Source: Paraburkholderia sediminicola (GTDB lineage Bacteria > Pseudomonadota > Gammaproteobacteria > Burkholderiales > Burkholderiaceae). Taken from it: a DNA stretch of 64,000 nucleotides. Below the pieces are notes generated by a model. The model was not told the DNA's origin. It made no database searches and worked only from the letters and a program-made list of their open reading frames with translations. Location: the NCBI RefSeq assembly GCF_902859805.1, contig NZ_CADIKC010000012.1, forward strand, positions 172,197 to 236,196, given 5' to 3'. This document shows, piece after piece, positions 1-7,438 of this stretch (position 1 is its first letter; every line of letters begins with the position of its first letter). Position numbers and translations under genes: made by a program.

Positions 1-851
1 GGCGTCAGCAGAATCCCGATCGCGGGCAGCAACGTGCCCTGGAACACCATTGCACCGGTGATGTTGCCGAACGCCAGCGTGTCCTTGCCACGGCGAATCC
101 ACAGGATGCTGTTGACCTTCTCCGGCAACTCGGTGGCAATCGGAATGATCAGCAGCGACAGCAGCAACGGCGAGATGCCGAGTACCTGCGACACGCCCCG
201 CACACCGTGGATGAAGCCTTCCGCGCCCCACACCAGCAAGGCAACCGCCAGCACCAGTTGCACCGCGATGGTCGCGAGATTGGTGGGCAAGCCAAGACGC
301 GACAGCAGCATCCTGCCCGGCGCTTCGGTGCCGTGACCGGCGTCGACCAGTTCGTTCGATGCACGGAACGTCATCACCACATACGTGATGTACACACCGA
401 CCAGCGCCGCGCTGAACAGCCCCCGCACGATCATCTGTTCGTGCGGCACATACATTGCCGCAGCCGCCAGCACAAAGGCACACAGGAAGTAATTCAGATC
501 GCGCGTGAAACCCGTGCGTTCCGGCGTAACCCAGCCGCCGGCGCCGCGCGAACCGAGAATCGCGAGCGTCATCAGGAAGGTGGAGAGGGTGGAGAGCATG
601 AGCGGCGCGCCGAGAATCGCCCCGACGCCGATCTCCTGGTTGACCGCGCTATCGGTCGTGCCGCCCGCAATCGCGAGCAGCGGGACGAGGGTTTCGGGCA
701 AGGCGGTGCCGACCGCAGCGAACAGCGAACCTGTCACACCTTCGGAGATTTTCAGACGCTCGCCGAGATGTTCGAGTGCATTGGTGAAGAGCTCGGCCGC
801 CACCAGAATGACGACCAGCATGATCGCGAGTTCGAACAGAAGACCGGTCAT
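1..851 (-). CDS. Sodium/calcium exchanger family (CaCA) membrane protein, C-terminus cut by window edge
   Basis: Reading the minus strand from the ATG at 851 gives an uninterrupted frame to the left edge, about 283 residues without a stop, so the gene is partial. The protein is very hydrophobic with about eight membrane segments. It carries the two inverted alpha-repeats of the cation/Ca2+ exchanger superfamily: GTALPETLVPLLAI near residue 48 and IPIATELPEKVNSILW near residue 242. Each has the proline-glutamate pair that binds the cation. YrbG-like members move Ca2+, and some relatives move Mn2+ or other divalents, against Na+ or H+ at the inner membrane. The riboswitch-like leader at 1012-1118 suggests that Mn2+ is sensed. 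The family is clear; the transported ion is inferred from the leader. Confidence 0.85.
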   Translation of the reverse strand, partial: MTGLLFELAIMLVVILVAAELFTNALEHLGERLKISEGVTGSLFAAVGTALPETLVPLLAIAGGTTDSAVNQEIGVGAILGAPLMLSTLSTFLMTLAILGSRGAGGWVTPERTGFTRDLNYFLCAFVLAAAAMYVPHEQMIVRGLFSAALVGVYITYVVMTFRASNELVDAGHGTEAPGRMLLSRLGLPTNLATIAVQLVLAVALLVWGAEGFIHGVRGVSQVLGISPLLLSLLIIPIATELPEKVNSILWIRRGKDTLAFGNITGAMVFQGTLLPAIGILLT

Positions 852-1011
852 GCGTGGCTCCCCGCAAATGCAAAGGGGAAGCGGCACAACGGACGGACAG
901 GTGGGGAGACTGGCAGGGCACAACGATGTTTCACAGGGCAACTCCGCGGTCGGACGTAAATAACGAACCAATGACGCACCGCGACCCGTCCGACCAGAAC
1001 GAAGCAGTGCG

Positions 1012-1118
1012 CCAATGGTCTCGCCAAACCGACCCGGTCGAACGCGCCATGACCCGCAGGCCAAGTATGTTGACGCGCTCTCCTTCAATGGATGAAGGAA
1101 GGCTACTCCCCAATGACC
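1012..1118 (-). promoter_or_regulatory. yybP-ykoY (manganese) riboswitch candidate
   Basis: On the minus strand, about 160 nt upstream of the exchanger start, the sequence begins with GGGGAGTAGCC (1111-1101), the hallmark 5' element of the yybP-ykoY aptamer. It continues with a P2-like CCTTCA/TGAAGG hairpin and GTCAACATAC, and ends in GGCGAGACC (compare the family's GCAAGACC). CATTGG at the 5' end and CCATTG at the 3' end can close P1 with a single U-U mismatch. This class binds Mn2+ and commonly controls Mn2+ and other cation exporters, which fits the downstream CaCA gene. The motif match is seen directly; Mn2+ control is from the known family. Confidence 0.82.
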
Positions 1119-1282
1119 CGAGGATTCTAACGGGACGCACGGCTTTCAACAAGCTTGGGATCTGGCGCATGCGATGCTCCCGGTTTCACCGCGCCCGTCC
1201 GGCGCTGCGACGTCAGCCGGCGAGCGCGTGATCGCCCCACTGGTAAGATCACTCACCGTATACGACAGCAGTGAGTCCTCAC

Positions 1283-2302
1283 ATGAACTACCAGAATCGC
1301 CAGTGGTTTTACGTCAAGCGTCCCGAAGGGCGAGTTGGCGACGAGCATTACGAGTTGCGCGAAAGCGAGCTTGACGACAATTTGTCATCGAATGAAGTGT
1401 TGATCCGGGCGCGTATCGTCAGCGTCGATCCGTACATCCGGATCCAGCAGCACGAGCGCAATACTTACGACGTGCCGCATCCGCTCGGGATCGTGCAGCG
1501 GGCGGGCGTGGTGGGAGAAGTGGTGGCGTCGGCGAGTCCGCTTTTCAAGCAGGGCGACTGGGTGTCGGCCTATAGCGGCTGGCAACTTTACGCCAAGTGT
1601 CATCACAGCGAGCTGACCAAACTGAACCCCGACGCAGCGCCGGTTTCGACCGCGCTCGGCGTGCTCGGCATGCCCGGACGCACCGCGTGGTTCGGTTTGA
1701 TGGAAGCAGGCAAGCCGCGTCCAGGCGACACGCTGGTCGTGTCCGGTGCGGCGGGTGCGGTCGGTTCGTTGGTCGCGCAGTTCGGCAAGCGTGCCGGGTG
1801 CCGCGTCATCGGGATCGCGGGCGGCCCGGACAAGTGCGCGTTTCTGACCGACACGCTGAAGCTCGACGGTGCGGTCGACTACCGGGCGCATCCCACACTT
1901 GAAGGCTTGCAATCAGCGCTGCAGGCAGCGACCGGTGGCGTCGACGTCTATTTCGACAACGTGGGCGGCATGGTCACCGATGCGGTGATCCCGCTCATCA
2001 AGCGCCGCGCGCGAATCGTCATCTGCGGCGCGATCGCTCAGTACAACGGCGGTCTCGACACGCCGGACCTCGCGCCGCGCTTCCTGCAGCACATGCTGTT
2101 TCAGCGCGCGACGATCCAGGGCATTCTCGCGCGCGACTTCACGCATCGGATGGACGAGATGCTGCAGATCGTCTCGCCGTGGGTGAAGAACGGCGAAATC
2201 GTGTACCAGGAGACGTACGTCGATGGTTTCGACGCGTTGCCGAACGCGCTCAATAGCCTGTTTGAAGGGAAGAACCTTGGGAAGCTGCTGGTCAGGGTGT
2301 GA
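1283..2302 (+). CDS. NADP-dependent oxidoreductase, MDR superfamily (CurA/YncB-like)
   Basis: This is a 339-residue zinc-independent medium-chain dehydrogenase/reductase. The N-terminal GroES-like half holds the SVDPYIRIQQHE segment typical of the leukotriene B4 dehydrogenase/CurA branch. The Rossmann half carries VSGAAGAVGSLVAQFGK near residue 150, with the AAGAVGS dinucleotide loop, followed by FDNVGG. Members reduce alpha,beta-unsaturated ketones or aldehydes with NADPH, often in detoxification. I chose the ATG at 1283 (MNYQNRQW) over an in-frame GTG at 1271, because family proteins start close to this point. It is transcribed divergently from the exchanger and converges on the glycoside hydrolase. 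The real substrate cannot be read from sequence. Confidence 0.85.
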   Translation: MNYQNRQWFYVKRPEGRVGDEHYELRESELDDNLSSNEVLIRARIVSVDPYIRIQQHERNTYDVPHPLGIVQRAGVVGEVVASASPLFKQGDWVSAYSGWQLYAKCHHSELTKLNPDAAPVSTALGVLGMPGRTAWFGLMEAGKPRPGDTLVVSGAAGAVGSLVAQFGKRAGCRVIGIAGGPDKCAFLTDTLKLDGAVDYRAHPTLEGLQSALQAATGGVDVYFDNVGGMVTDAVIPLIKRRARIVICGAIAQYNGGLDTPDLAPRFLQHMLFQRATIQGILARDFTHRMDEMLQIVSPWVKNGEIVYQETYVDGFDALPNALNSLFEGKNLGKLLVRV

Positions 2303-2352
2303 CCGGATGAAACTCGCCGGTGGGAGGCACCGCGGCGGCGCCCCAACGCAAA

Positions 2353-2422
2353 TCGAGCCAGCGGGTCACATACCCCGCTGGCTCGACCTGTTCGATGAGT
2401 CAATCGCTGTGTGAAGCGATTG
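2353..2422. terminator. Two tandem perfect hairpins between convergent genes
   Basis: The first hairpin has 13-bp perfect arms (2353-2365 and 2374-2386, arm TCGAGCCAGCGGG). The second has 8-bp perfect arms (2401-2408 and 2415-2422, CAATCGCT/AGCGATTG). Neither is followed by a strong T-run, so they may be RNA 3'-end stabilisers or weak bidirectional terminators for the oxidoreductase and the glycoside hydrolase. Confidence 0.5.
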
Positions 2423-2451
2423 ACATCACGGATCGCAGTGGATAACGCTGC

Positions 2452-3684
2452 TTACTTAACGGGCGCCAGGTAGGAGCCCGACAAGAACCGCTGCGAACGC
2501 GGAATCGTCGCGCTATACGCTTGAATGGCAGCGGCGAGCTGAGGGCGGATCAGGTTTCGGTTGGTATCGTAAATCGAATAGCCGTCGCCTTCGCCATTGC
2601 TCGGATCGCCGTTGCGCACGACATACCAGAACGCTTTCTGCACGGAGCCGTTGTTCATCAGCACTTTCAACTGGTTGAAGGCCGCGAGTTGTCCAGCGTC
2701 GGTGCCATCAGTCCCATTGTTGGTTTCCGTCAGCCAAAGCTTTTTAGGTCCGTTCGGAACAACGCTCGACATCGTATCGATAAACGCTTGCACCAGCATG
2801 ACGTATTCGCTGCTGTTGAAGTAGGGATGGATATCGACCACGTCAACGGAAGCATTCAAGGGGCTGGCGGCACTCGCCGTGTTGTTTCCGATGGCTTTGA
2901 TGTCATCGGTGGCCTGGATCAACATGCTCGAAGCAGGCGGTTTCCAACCATTGTTCGGGTAGGCCGAGTTGTAGAAGTAAGAGATTCCCTGAGTATGCAG
3001 GACGGTCCGGTAGCCGGACTGCGCCTTGGTGTTCAGGATTTTCCTGGTGTTCGTATAGAGCGTTTTCTCACGCGCCAGCATGTAGCCGGTGATGCCCTTC
3101 GCGTTCCCGTACGACGGATTGGACGCCGAGAAGCCCCAGTTGACTTCATTGAACAGCTCGATATCGGCGGTGAACGGCAAGACCACGTCCATCAGCGAGC
3201 TCATGTATTTCGAAAAGGCAGCATCACAGAAGTCGAGCCGCGGCGAAGATCCGCTCGGCGGACTCTGAGTAGCGGCACATTTGTAGGCGCTGGCAGGCGC
3301 GTACATGCCCACCTGGAAGAGAATCTTCATGCCGCGCGTCCGGGCGGCATTGAGAAGCGATTTGAGGAAGGCCACCTTGTTCGGATCCAGCGTGCTGCCA
3401 TCGGCGAGCACCATGAAGTCCCAGGAAACACCAAGGCGAACCGTGCCGACGCCCAATCCGGTGATCAGGTCGAGGTCTTTCGAGCATTCGCTCAGCGCCG
3501 TTTGGTCCGCGCTCCACAGGTTGCAATTCACGTCCATGGCAAACCGGTCGGCGCCAGTGCCGTTCACCGGCGGTTGGAGCGCGACGAGTTGTGCGATGGG
3601 TGTAGTCGTCTGTGCGAGGGCCGACAGCGGCTGTCCACACAATATTGTAAGGAAGGCGAATAGTGCGAGTAGCTTGAGTTTCAT
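2452..3684 (-). CDS. Secreted glycoside hydrolase-like protein (clan GH-A, TIM barrel)
   Basis: The frame is open further upstream, but the start is placed at the ATG at 3684. It has an AGAGA ribosome-binding site and begins a classic Sec signal peptide (MKLKLLALFAFLTILCG, cleaved near SALAQ). The 410-residue product shows clan GH-A features: a barrel segment TVRLGVSWDFM, the acid/base glutamate in ELFNEVNWG, and the candidate nucleophile glutamate in KLWLTETNNG late in the barrel. Such enzymes cut beta-glycosidic bonds in polysaccharides outside the cytoplasm. The family number (GH5 or GH39 type) is uncertain. It sits beside a decayed beta-helix lipoprotein gene, which suggests a lost exopolysaccharide-related locus. 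Confidence 0.65.
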   Translation of the reverse strand: MKLKLLALFAFLTILCGQPLSALAQTTTPIAQLVALQPPVNGTGADRFAMDVNCNLWSADQTALSECSKDLDLITGLGVGTVRLGVSWDFMVLADGSTLDPNKVAFLKSLLNAARTRGMKILFQVGMYAPASAYKCAATQSPPSGSSPRLDFCDAAFSKYMSSLMDVVLPFTADIELFNEVNWGFSASNPSYGNAKGITGYMLAREKTLYTNTRKILNTKAQSGYRTVLHTQGISYFYNSAYPNNGWKPPASSMLIQATDDIKAIGNNTASAASPLNASVDVVDIHPYFNSSEYVMLVQAFIDTMSSVVPNGPKKLWLTETNNGTDGTDAGQLAAFNQLKVLMNNGSVQKAFWYVVRNGDPSNGEGDGYSIYDTNRNLIRPQLAAAIQAYSATIPRSQRFLSGSYLAPVK

Positions 3685-3689
3685 TTCTC

Positions 3690-4344
3690 TACTATAAAAA
3701 ATGCTCGTGCCCGGATTGAGTCCACCAACGTCAACCTCCCTAGCGAGGATGGAGACACCCATGCCCGATTCGCTATCGTGCGGGTTGTCGCAGGTGGAGT
3801 TCAGTTCCTTGCTCCCGTCAATGTACGGGCTTTCGAGCGTGACATTCTGCACTGCCCAAATCTGCCTATCGCGTGGTCCGTCGAGTCGCGTGTGAACAGC
3901 TTGTTCGACGCACCGCTCGTAAGGCAGATGTGGGTATTCGTGTGCAGCGTGAGATCCGTTAAATCGATATGGCTCTGATCAGCGATCTGCAGAACGTTAC
4001 CGACCGTTCCGTCAATCGCCTTGCCCAGCCTTTCGCAGCACGACGCGGCCGTGGTTCGGGCTGTCGCCGTTCCCGGAGGTGCTGTCTCCGCTGACGCCGG
4101 CGGGGGTGTCGTTGGTGACCTCGCCCATGCCAGCGACGTTGGTGGCCGCATTGGCGACAGCACCAGGAGCGACGGCATCAGCGGCTACTGCAGGTGAATT
4201 GACGTCACCCGAGCCCTCGCCCCCGCAACCTGCGAGGGCCAGCGCTCCCGCAGCGAGTGCGAGGACGGTCAGAAATTTTCTGCGTCGAGACGGTTGATCG
4301 AATGAAATGTCGAGGTTTGGAAAGTATTCGCTGGAATTGGGCAT
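3690..4344 (-). pseudogene. Frameshifted remnant of a Tat lipoprotein with beta-helix (pectate-lyase-like) sequence
   Basis: An ATG at 4344 opens a 110-residue frame. Its Tat-type signal has RRKFL followed by a hydrophobic stretch and the lipobox LALAGCGG, and a low-complexity linker follows before a stop at 4012. Coherent protein sequence continues in another frame from about 4045 (GTVGNVLQIADQSHIDLTDL and on, typical of beta-helix coils). From about 3852 it returns to the first frame (QNVTLESPYIDG and on) and has no stop before the glycoside hydrolase start. Two frame changes, and a length far below a normal beta-helix protein, point to an internally deleted, decayed gene. The beta-helix assignment is from pattern only. 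Confidence 0.5.
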
Positions 4345-5389
4345 CTCTGTATCAAGGCCGATCGAGCCCGGCCATTAAAACGAACAACGTTCGCGTCTTG
4401 AGGACGTCGCTACGCGAGGCACGCAACAACAGGAAGTACACCTAACGAGTGTTCCGCGCTTAAGGGACAGAGGGTCTGCCGGCAGAATGAACTGGGAGTG
4501 GCCAGGTCACATATAATCGTCTGACTTAATGTGACGTGACGTTAGTTCGATTGCATCCTTGAGTTCAGGCCAATAAATGGCGGCGGATCAACAGGTAAAT
4601 TATGGTGACGGAATGGATTATCATTCCGAAAAAAGCATCTTTTACCGGTCTGGCCTGACGAAAAGCAATGATACATAAATGAAACAAAATTTTAAGCGCG
4701 AGTCGTAACCAAGCGTAACTAGCCGATTTGTGATATGGGAATTGTCGGCAATAATTTCCTGCCACCCGCTTATCGCCGCTCAGCAAGGGTTTACGGCTCT
4801 TAAGCGCAATCCGACAAAATGCTTCCCAGCATATTAAAAATAATTACCTAGCGGCTCTGAGAGCGTTCTTGACCTATATTAAAACATCACCAAATACATC
4901 AGACAAATACGATATAGTCCGACTATATTTAATTGGTGCCGCATCTTATTAAACCTCAGACAAATGCATCTGATCTACTTTTAATAGTTAAGGGTCGCAT
5001 GCATTTAATCGGATCAACGGCTCACAATCGCGATGGAGTTAATCGATGCGTAAGACGTGTGTCAGGATTTTGATGGGATAGATTTTCAATAATTAATCTG
5101 CGATCCTAAATACAAGGCGCCAGACTCGCGCGATCGTGTTTGGATTCTTCGACTATCCGGCAGTTGAGATCCTCATGCCGAAACCAACAGAACAGAATGG
5201 AACGGAAGTCAGGCGACGGCGAGAAAGTTCGCGATGATGCGCGCGTTCGAAACGATGCGAAAAGCAGGAAATGTAGCGCGGGAGGTGACGGGGACATTCA
5301 GGGACAAAACTGGCGCCCCTGACAGGGGATTTTGTACTGAAGTATTCGGATTTGATGCAGACAGGTCATTAATTCATAACGACCTAAGT
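4345..5389. other. AT-rich stretch without a convincing gene
   Basis: About 1 kb with markedly lower GC than the rest of the window, especially 4500-5100. The longest open frame (minus strand, 4565-4786, 73 codons) has atypical composition and no recognisable features, so I do not call it. A 10-nt direct repeat TCAGACAAAT occurs at 4899 and 4956. The stretch probably contains the old promoter region of the decayed lipoprotein gene and ends at the 3' end of tRNA-Arg. Its composition suggests foreign origin. Confidence 0.6.
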
Positions 5390-5465
5390 TGGTGCGCCCG
5401 GCTGGGATCGAACCAGCAACCCCTGCCTTCGGAGGGCAGTACTCTATCCATTGAGCTACGGGCGC
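5390..5465 (-). tRNA. tRNA-Arg, anticodon CCG
   Basis: A 76-nt cloverleaf on the minus strand with the CCA end encoded. The acceptor arms are GCGCCCG and CGGGCGC. The D-arm region reads TAGCTCAATGGATAGAGTA. The anticodon stem-loop is CTGCC-CTCCGAA-GGCAG, giving anticodon CCG for codon CGG. The T-arm contains GGTTCGATCC. AT-rich, probably acquired DNA begins directly at its 3' end, a common arrangement when a tRNA gene has served as an integration site. Confidence 0.95.
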
Positions 5466-5680
5466 TTCAACACGAAAGCGCGGCAACCTGAACAGGAGCG
5501 ACGCCAAAGCGAGACCGAAAGGATACCCGGTTTCGGCCAAACCGTCCACCGGGCGGCCTATATGGCGGGATTGAGCGCCTCCTGCCCGCCATCCCGCCGA
5601 CGCCGGCCGCAGCCCGCGATGCGGGTAAACGCCTGCTGAACACCTCGCCGCGCCCCTCGCCGCCGCCGAAATGTTGCGTC

Positions 5681-5686
5681 TATAAT
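5681..5686 (+). promoter_or_regulatory. Putative -10 box upstream of the cytochrome c gene
   Basis: A perfect TATAAT lies 76 nt before the cytochrome start codon. No good -35 element sits at 17 nt upstream, so this is only a candidate promoter. The rest of 5466-5761 shows nothing else recognisable. Confidence 0.4.
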
Positions 5687-5761
5687 CGTCCGTGCCTGAT
5701 TAAAGAACAAGAAGTTGCCGTCACGCTGTACCGCTCACATACCCACGGAGACGAGACAAGC

Positions 5762-6661
5762 ATGAGCGAAGCACCACACGGAGCCCCAATCAAAACCCCC
5801 GGGCAGCTCATCGCCGCGATCATTGCCAGCTTTGCGGTACCGATCGTCATCATCGTTCTGCTAGTGATCTACGTCGATAATTCGACGCGCACGGGCGCAG
5901 GCACCGACAGTCTTTCCGACGCTGAGGTCAGCGCGCGCATCAAGCCGTTCGCGCAAGTCGACATTCGCGACGCCAATGCGCCGCGCGTCTACAAGACCGG
6001 CGAAGAGGTCTACAAGGCCGTTTGCTCCGCGTGTCACGCGTCGGGTGCGGCAGGCGCGCCGAAATTCACCAATACCGCCGACTGGGCGCCGCGCATCGCG
6101 CAGGGCTTCGACACGTTGTTGCACACGGCGCTGACCGGCAAGGGCGCGATGCCCGCGCGTGGCGGCACCAGCCCGGACGACTACAGCGACTTCGAAATCG
6201 CCCGCGCGGTGGCTTACATGGCGAACAATTCCGGCGCGAGCTTCCCTGAACCGGCACAGCCGGCAGCAGGTGCGGCAGCCGCCGCGTCTGGCGCTGCTGC
6301 CGCGGCGCCGGCAGGTGCTTCGGACGCTGGCGCCGCCCAAGCCGCTGCAGCAATGGCGGCCATGGCAAGCGTGCCGCAGGCGGCTGCGCCGGCTGCAGGC
6401 GGGGCACAAAGCGCGGACGCCTCGCAAGCCGGCAAGGCGTTGTATCAGCAGGTTTGCCAGGCGTGTCACGCGGCTGGCGTGCTGAACGCACCGAAGTTCG
6501 GCGACAAGGACGCATGGGCGCCGCGTCTGAAAGACTCGATGGACACGGTCTACAACTACGCGCTGCACGGCAAGGGTGCGATGCCGCCGAAAGGTGGCTC
6601 GACTGCCTCCGACGCGGACGTGAAAGCCGCGGTCGACTACATGGTGAGCGCCGTGAAATAA
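5762..6661 (+). CDS. Di-haem c-type cytochrome (cytochrome c5 family), membrane-anchored
   Basis: The 299-residue protein has one N-terminal membrane anchor (about residues 16-38), then two cytochrome c domains joined by an alanine/proline-rich linker (about 165-215). Haem-binding CXXCH motifs are CSACH at 88-92 and CQACH at 232-236. Each domain has a KGAMP segment supplying the axial methionine (about M130 and M274). Proteins of this type carry electrons in the periplasm, for example to terminal oxidases. The two domains are alike, indicating an internal duplication. It is a single gene with its own terminator. The precise redox partner is unknown. Confidence 0.9.
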   Translation: MSEAPHGAPIKTPGQLIAAIIASFAVPIVIIVLLVIYVDNSTRTGAGTDSLSDAEVSARIKPFAQVDIRDANAPRVYKTGEEVYKAVCSACHASGAAGAPKFTNTADWAPRIAQGFDTLLHTALTGKGAMPARGGTSPDDYSDFEIARAVAYMANNSGASFPEPAQPAAGAAAAASGAAAAAPAGASDAGAAQAAAAMAAMASVPQAAAPAAGGAQSADASQAGKALYQQVCQACHAAGVLNAPKFGDKDAWAPRLKDSMDTVYNYALHGKGAMPPKGGSTASDADVKAAVDYMVSAVK

Positions 6662-6688
6662 GGCGCCTCCGGCGGTTGCCGCAGGACA

Positions 6689-6729
6689 AAAAAATCCCTG
6701 CACCGTGGCAACACGGGCAGGGATTTTTT
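6689..6729. terminator. Bidirectional intrinsic terminator
   Basis: Arms 6689-6701 and 6717-6729 pair perfectly: six A's plus TCCCTGC against GCAGGGA plus six T's. It lies between the cytochrome gene (+) and the convergent NTF2-like gene (-) and would work for both. Confidence 0.88.
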
Positions 6730-6758
6730 ATGCGAAATGCGTTTTACGCGTCTTCGGG

Positions 6759-7337
6759 TCAGGCGTCTGCCGATACAGCCGCAGGGCGGCTGAACGCTTC
6801 GACAAATGCCAACGCCGGGGTGCTACGCGCCAGTGACGTCAAATGCGTGTGCAGGTCGGCAGGAGCGAGCCATGGATAGCTCAGCCCATCTTGCAACGCT
6901 TCGAGCAATTTGCCGTCGACGTCCGGCATGACGTCCATGCGCGCTATGTGGATATGGAACGCCGTGACGGCCGGCGTTGCGTCGAAAGTCCACCGATACA
7001 CCCCGTGGCCGACGCGCAATGCGCCGGTTGCCCGTTCGCGCATCACCACCAGCCAGGGTAAGGCGTCGATCATGCCGTTGTCCACCGCGAGCGAATCGCA
7101 CACGTAATAGGTACGGCACTTCGCGTACTGGGCGCCGAAATCGGTGACGAGCGTTTTGGCAATCGCATCGGTACCGACTGTGCGTGCCGGAAACGCGATA
7201 TTCGAAGTAGCGAGCGAAATGGTGAGAACCGCATCCGGCGCGAAAGCCTCGGCGATGCGACTAGCACGCGTGTTGTCTTTCGCGTCGATGTAGGTTTCGA
7301 GCGCGCGGCGATAGTGCGCGAATGGGGGCGTGGGCAT
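6759..7337 (-). CDS. NTF2-like (SnoaL/DUF4440-type) small protein
   Basis: The start is the ATG at 7337 (MPTPPFAHYRRALETY). The reading frame stays open far upstream only because it lies antisense-in-frame over the rep gene. The 192-residue product has the NTF2-like layout: an N-terminal helix followed by FAPDAVLTIS, then FPARTVGTDAIAKTLVTDF, then a beta-sheet core including GHGVYRWTFD. This cone-shaped fold is used by isomerases, dehydratases and many binding proteins of unknown role. No catalytic set can be assigned. It follows rep on the same strand about 100 bp downstream, without obvious functional connection. Confidence 0.6.
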   Translation of the reverse strand: MPTPPFAHYRRALETYIDAKDNTRASRIAEAFAPDAVLTISLATSNIAFPARTVGTDAIAKTLVTDFGAQYAKCRTYYVCDSLAVDNGMIDALPWLVVMRERATGALRVGHGVYRWTFDATPAVTAFHIHIARMDVMPDVDGKLLEALQDGLSYPWLAPADLHTHLTSLARSTPALAFVEAFSRPAAVSADA

Positions 7338-7438
7338 GCGAGCGGTCTCCGATTGACGGGCCGTGCCACTGTAGCGTGCGTGCGTCAAAAAACCCCCATG
7401 CACCTGCCGCGCACGGGGTCTTGCATCCACATCCACGC

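Noticed and set aside
4565..4786. A 73-codon frame in the AT-rich stretch
   Set aside because: No recognisable feature and chance is likely at this composition.
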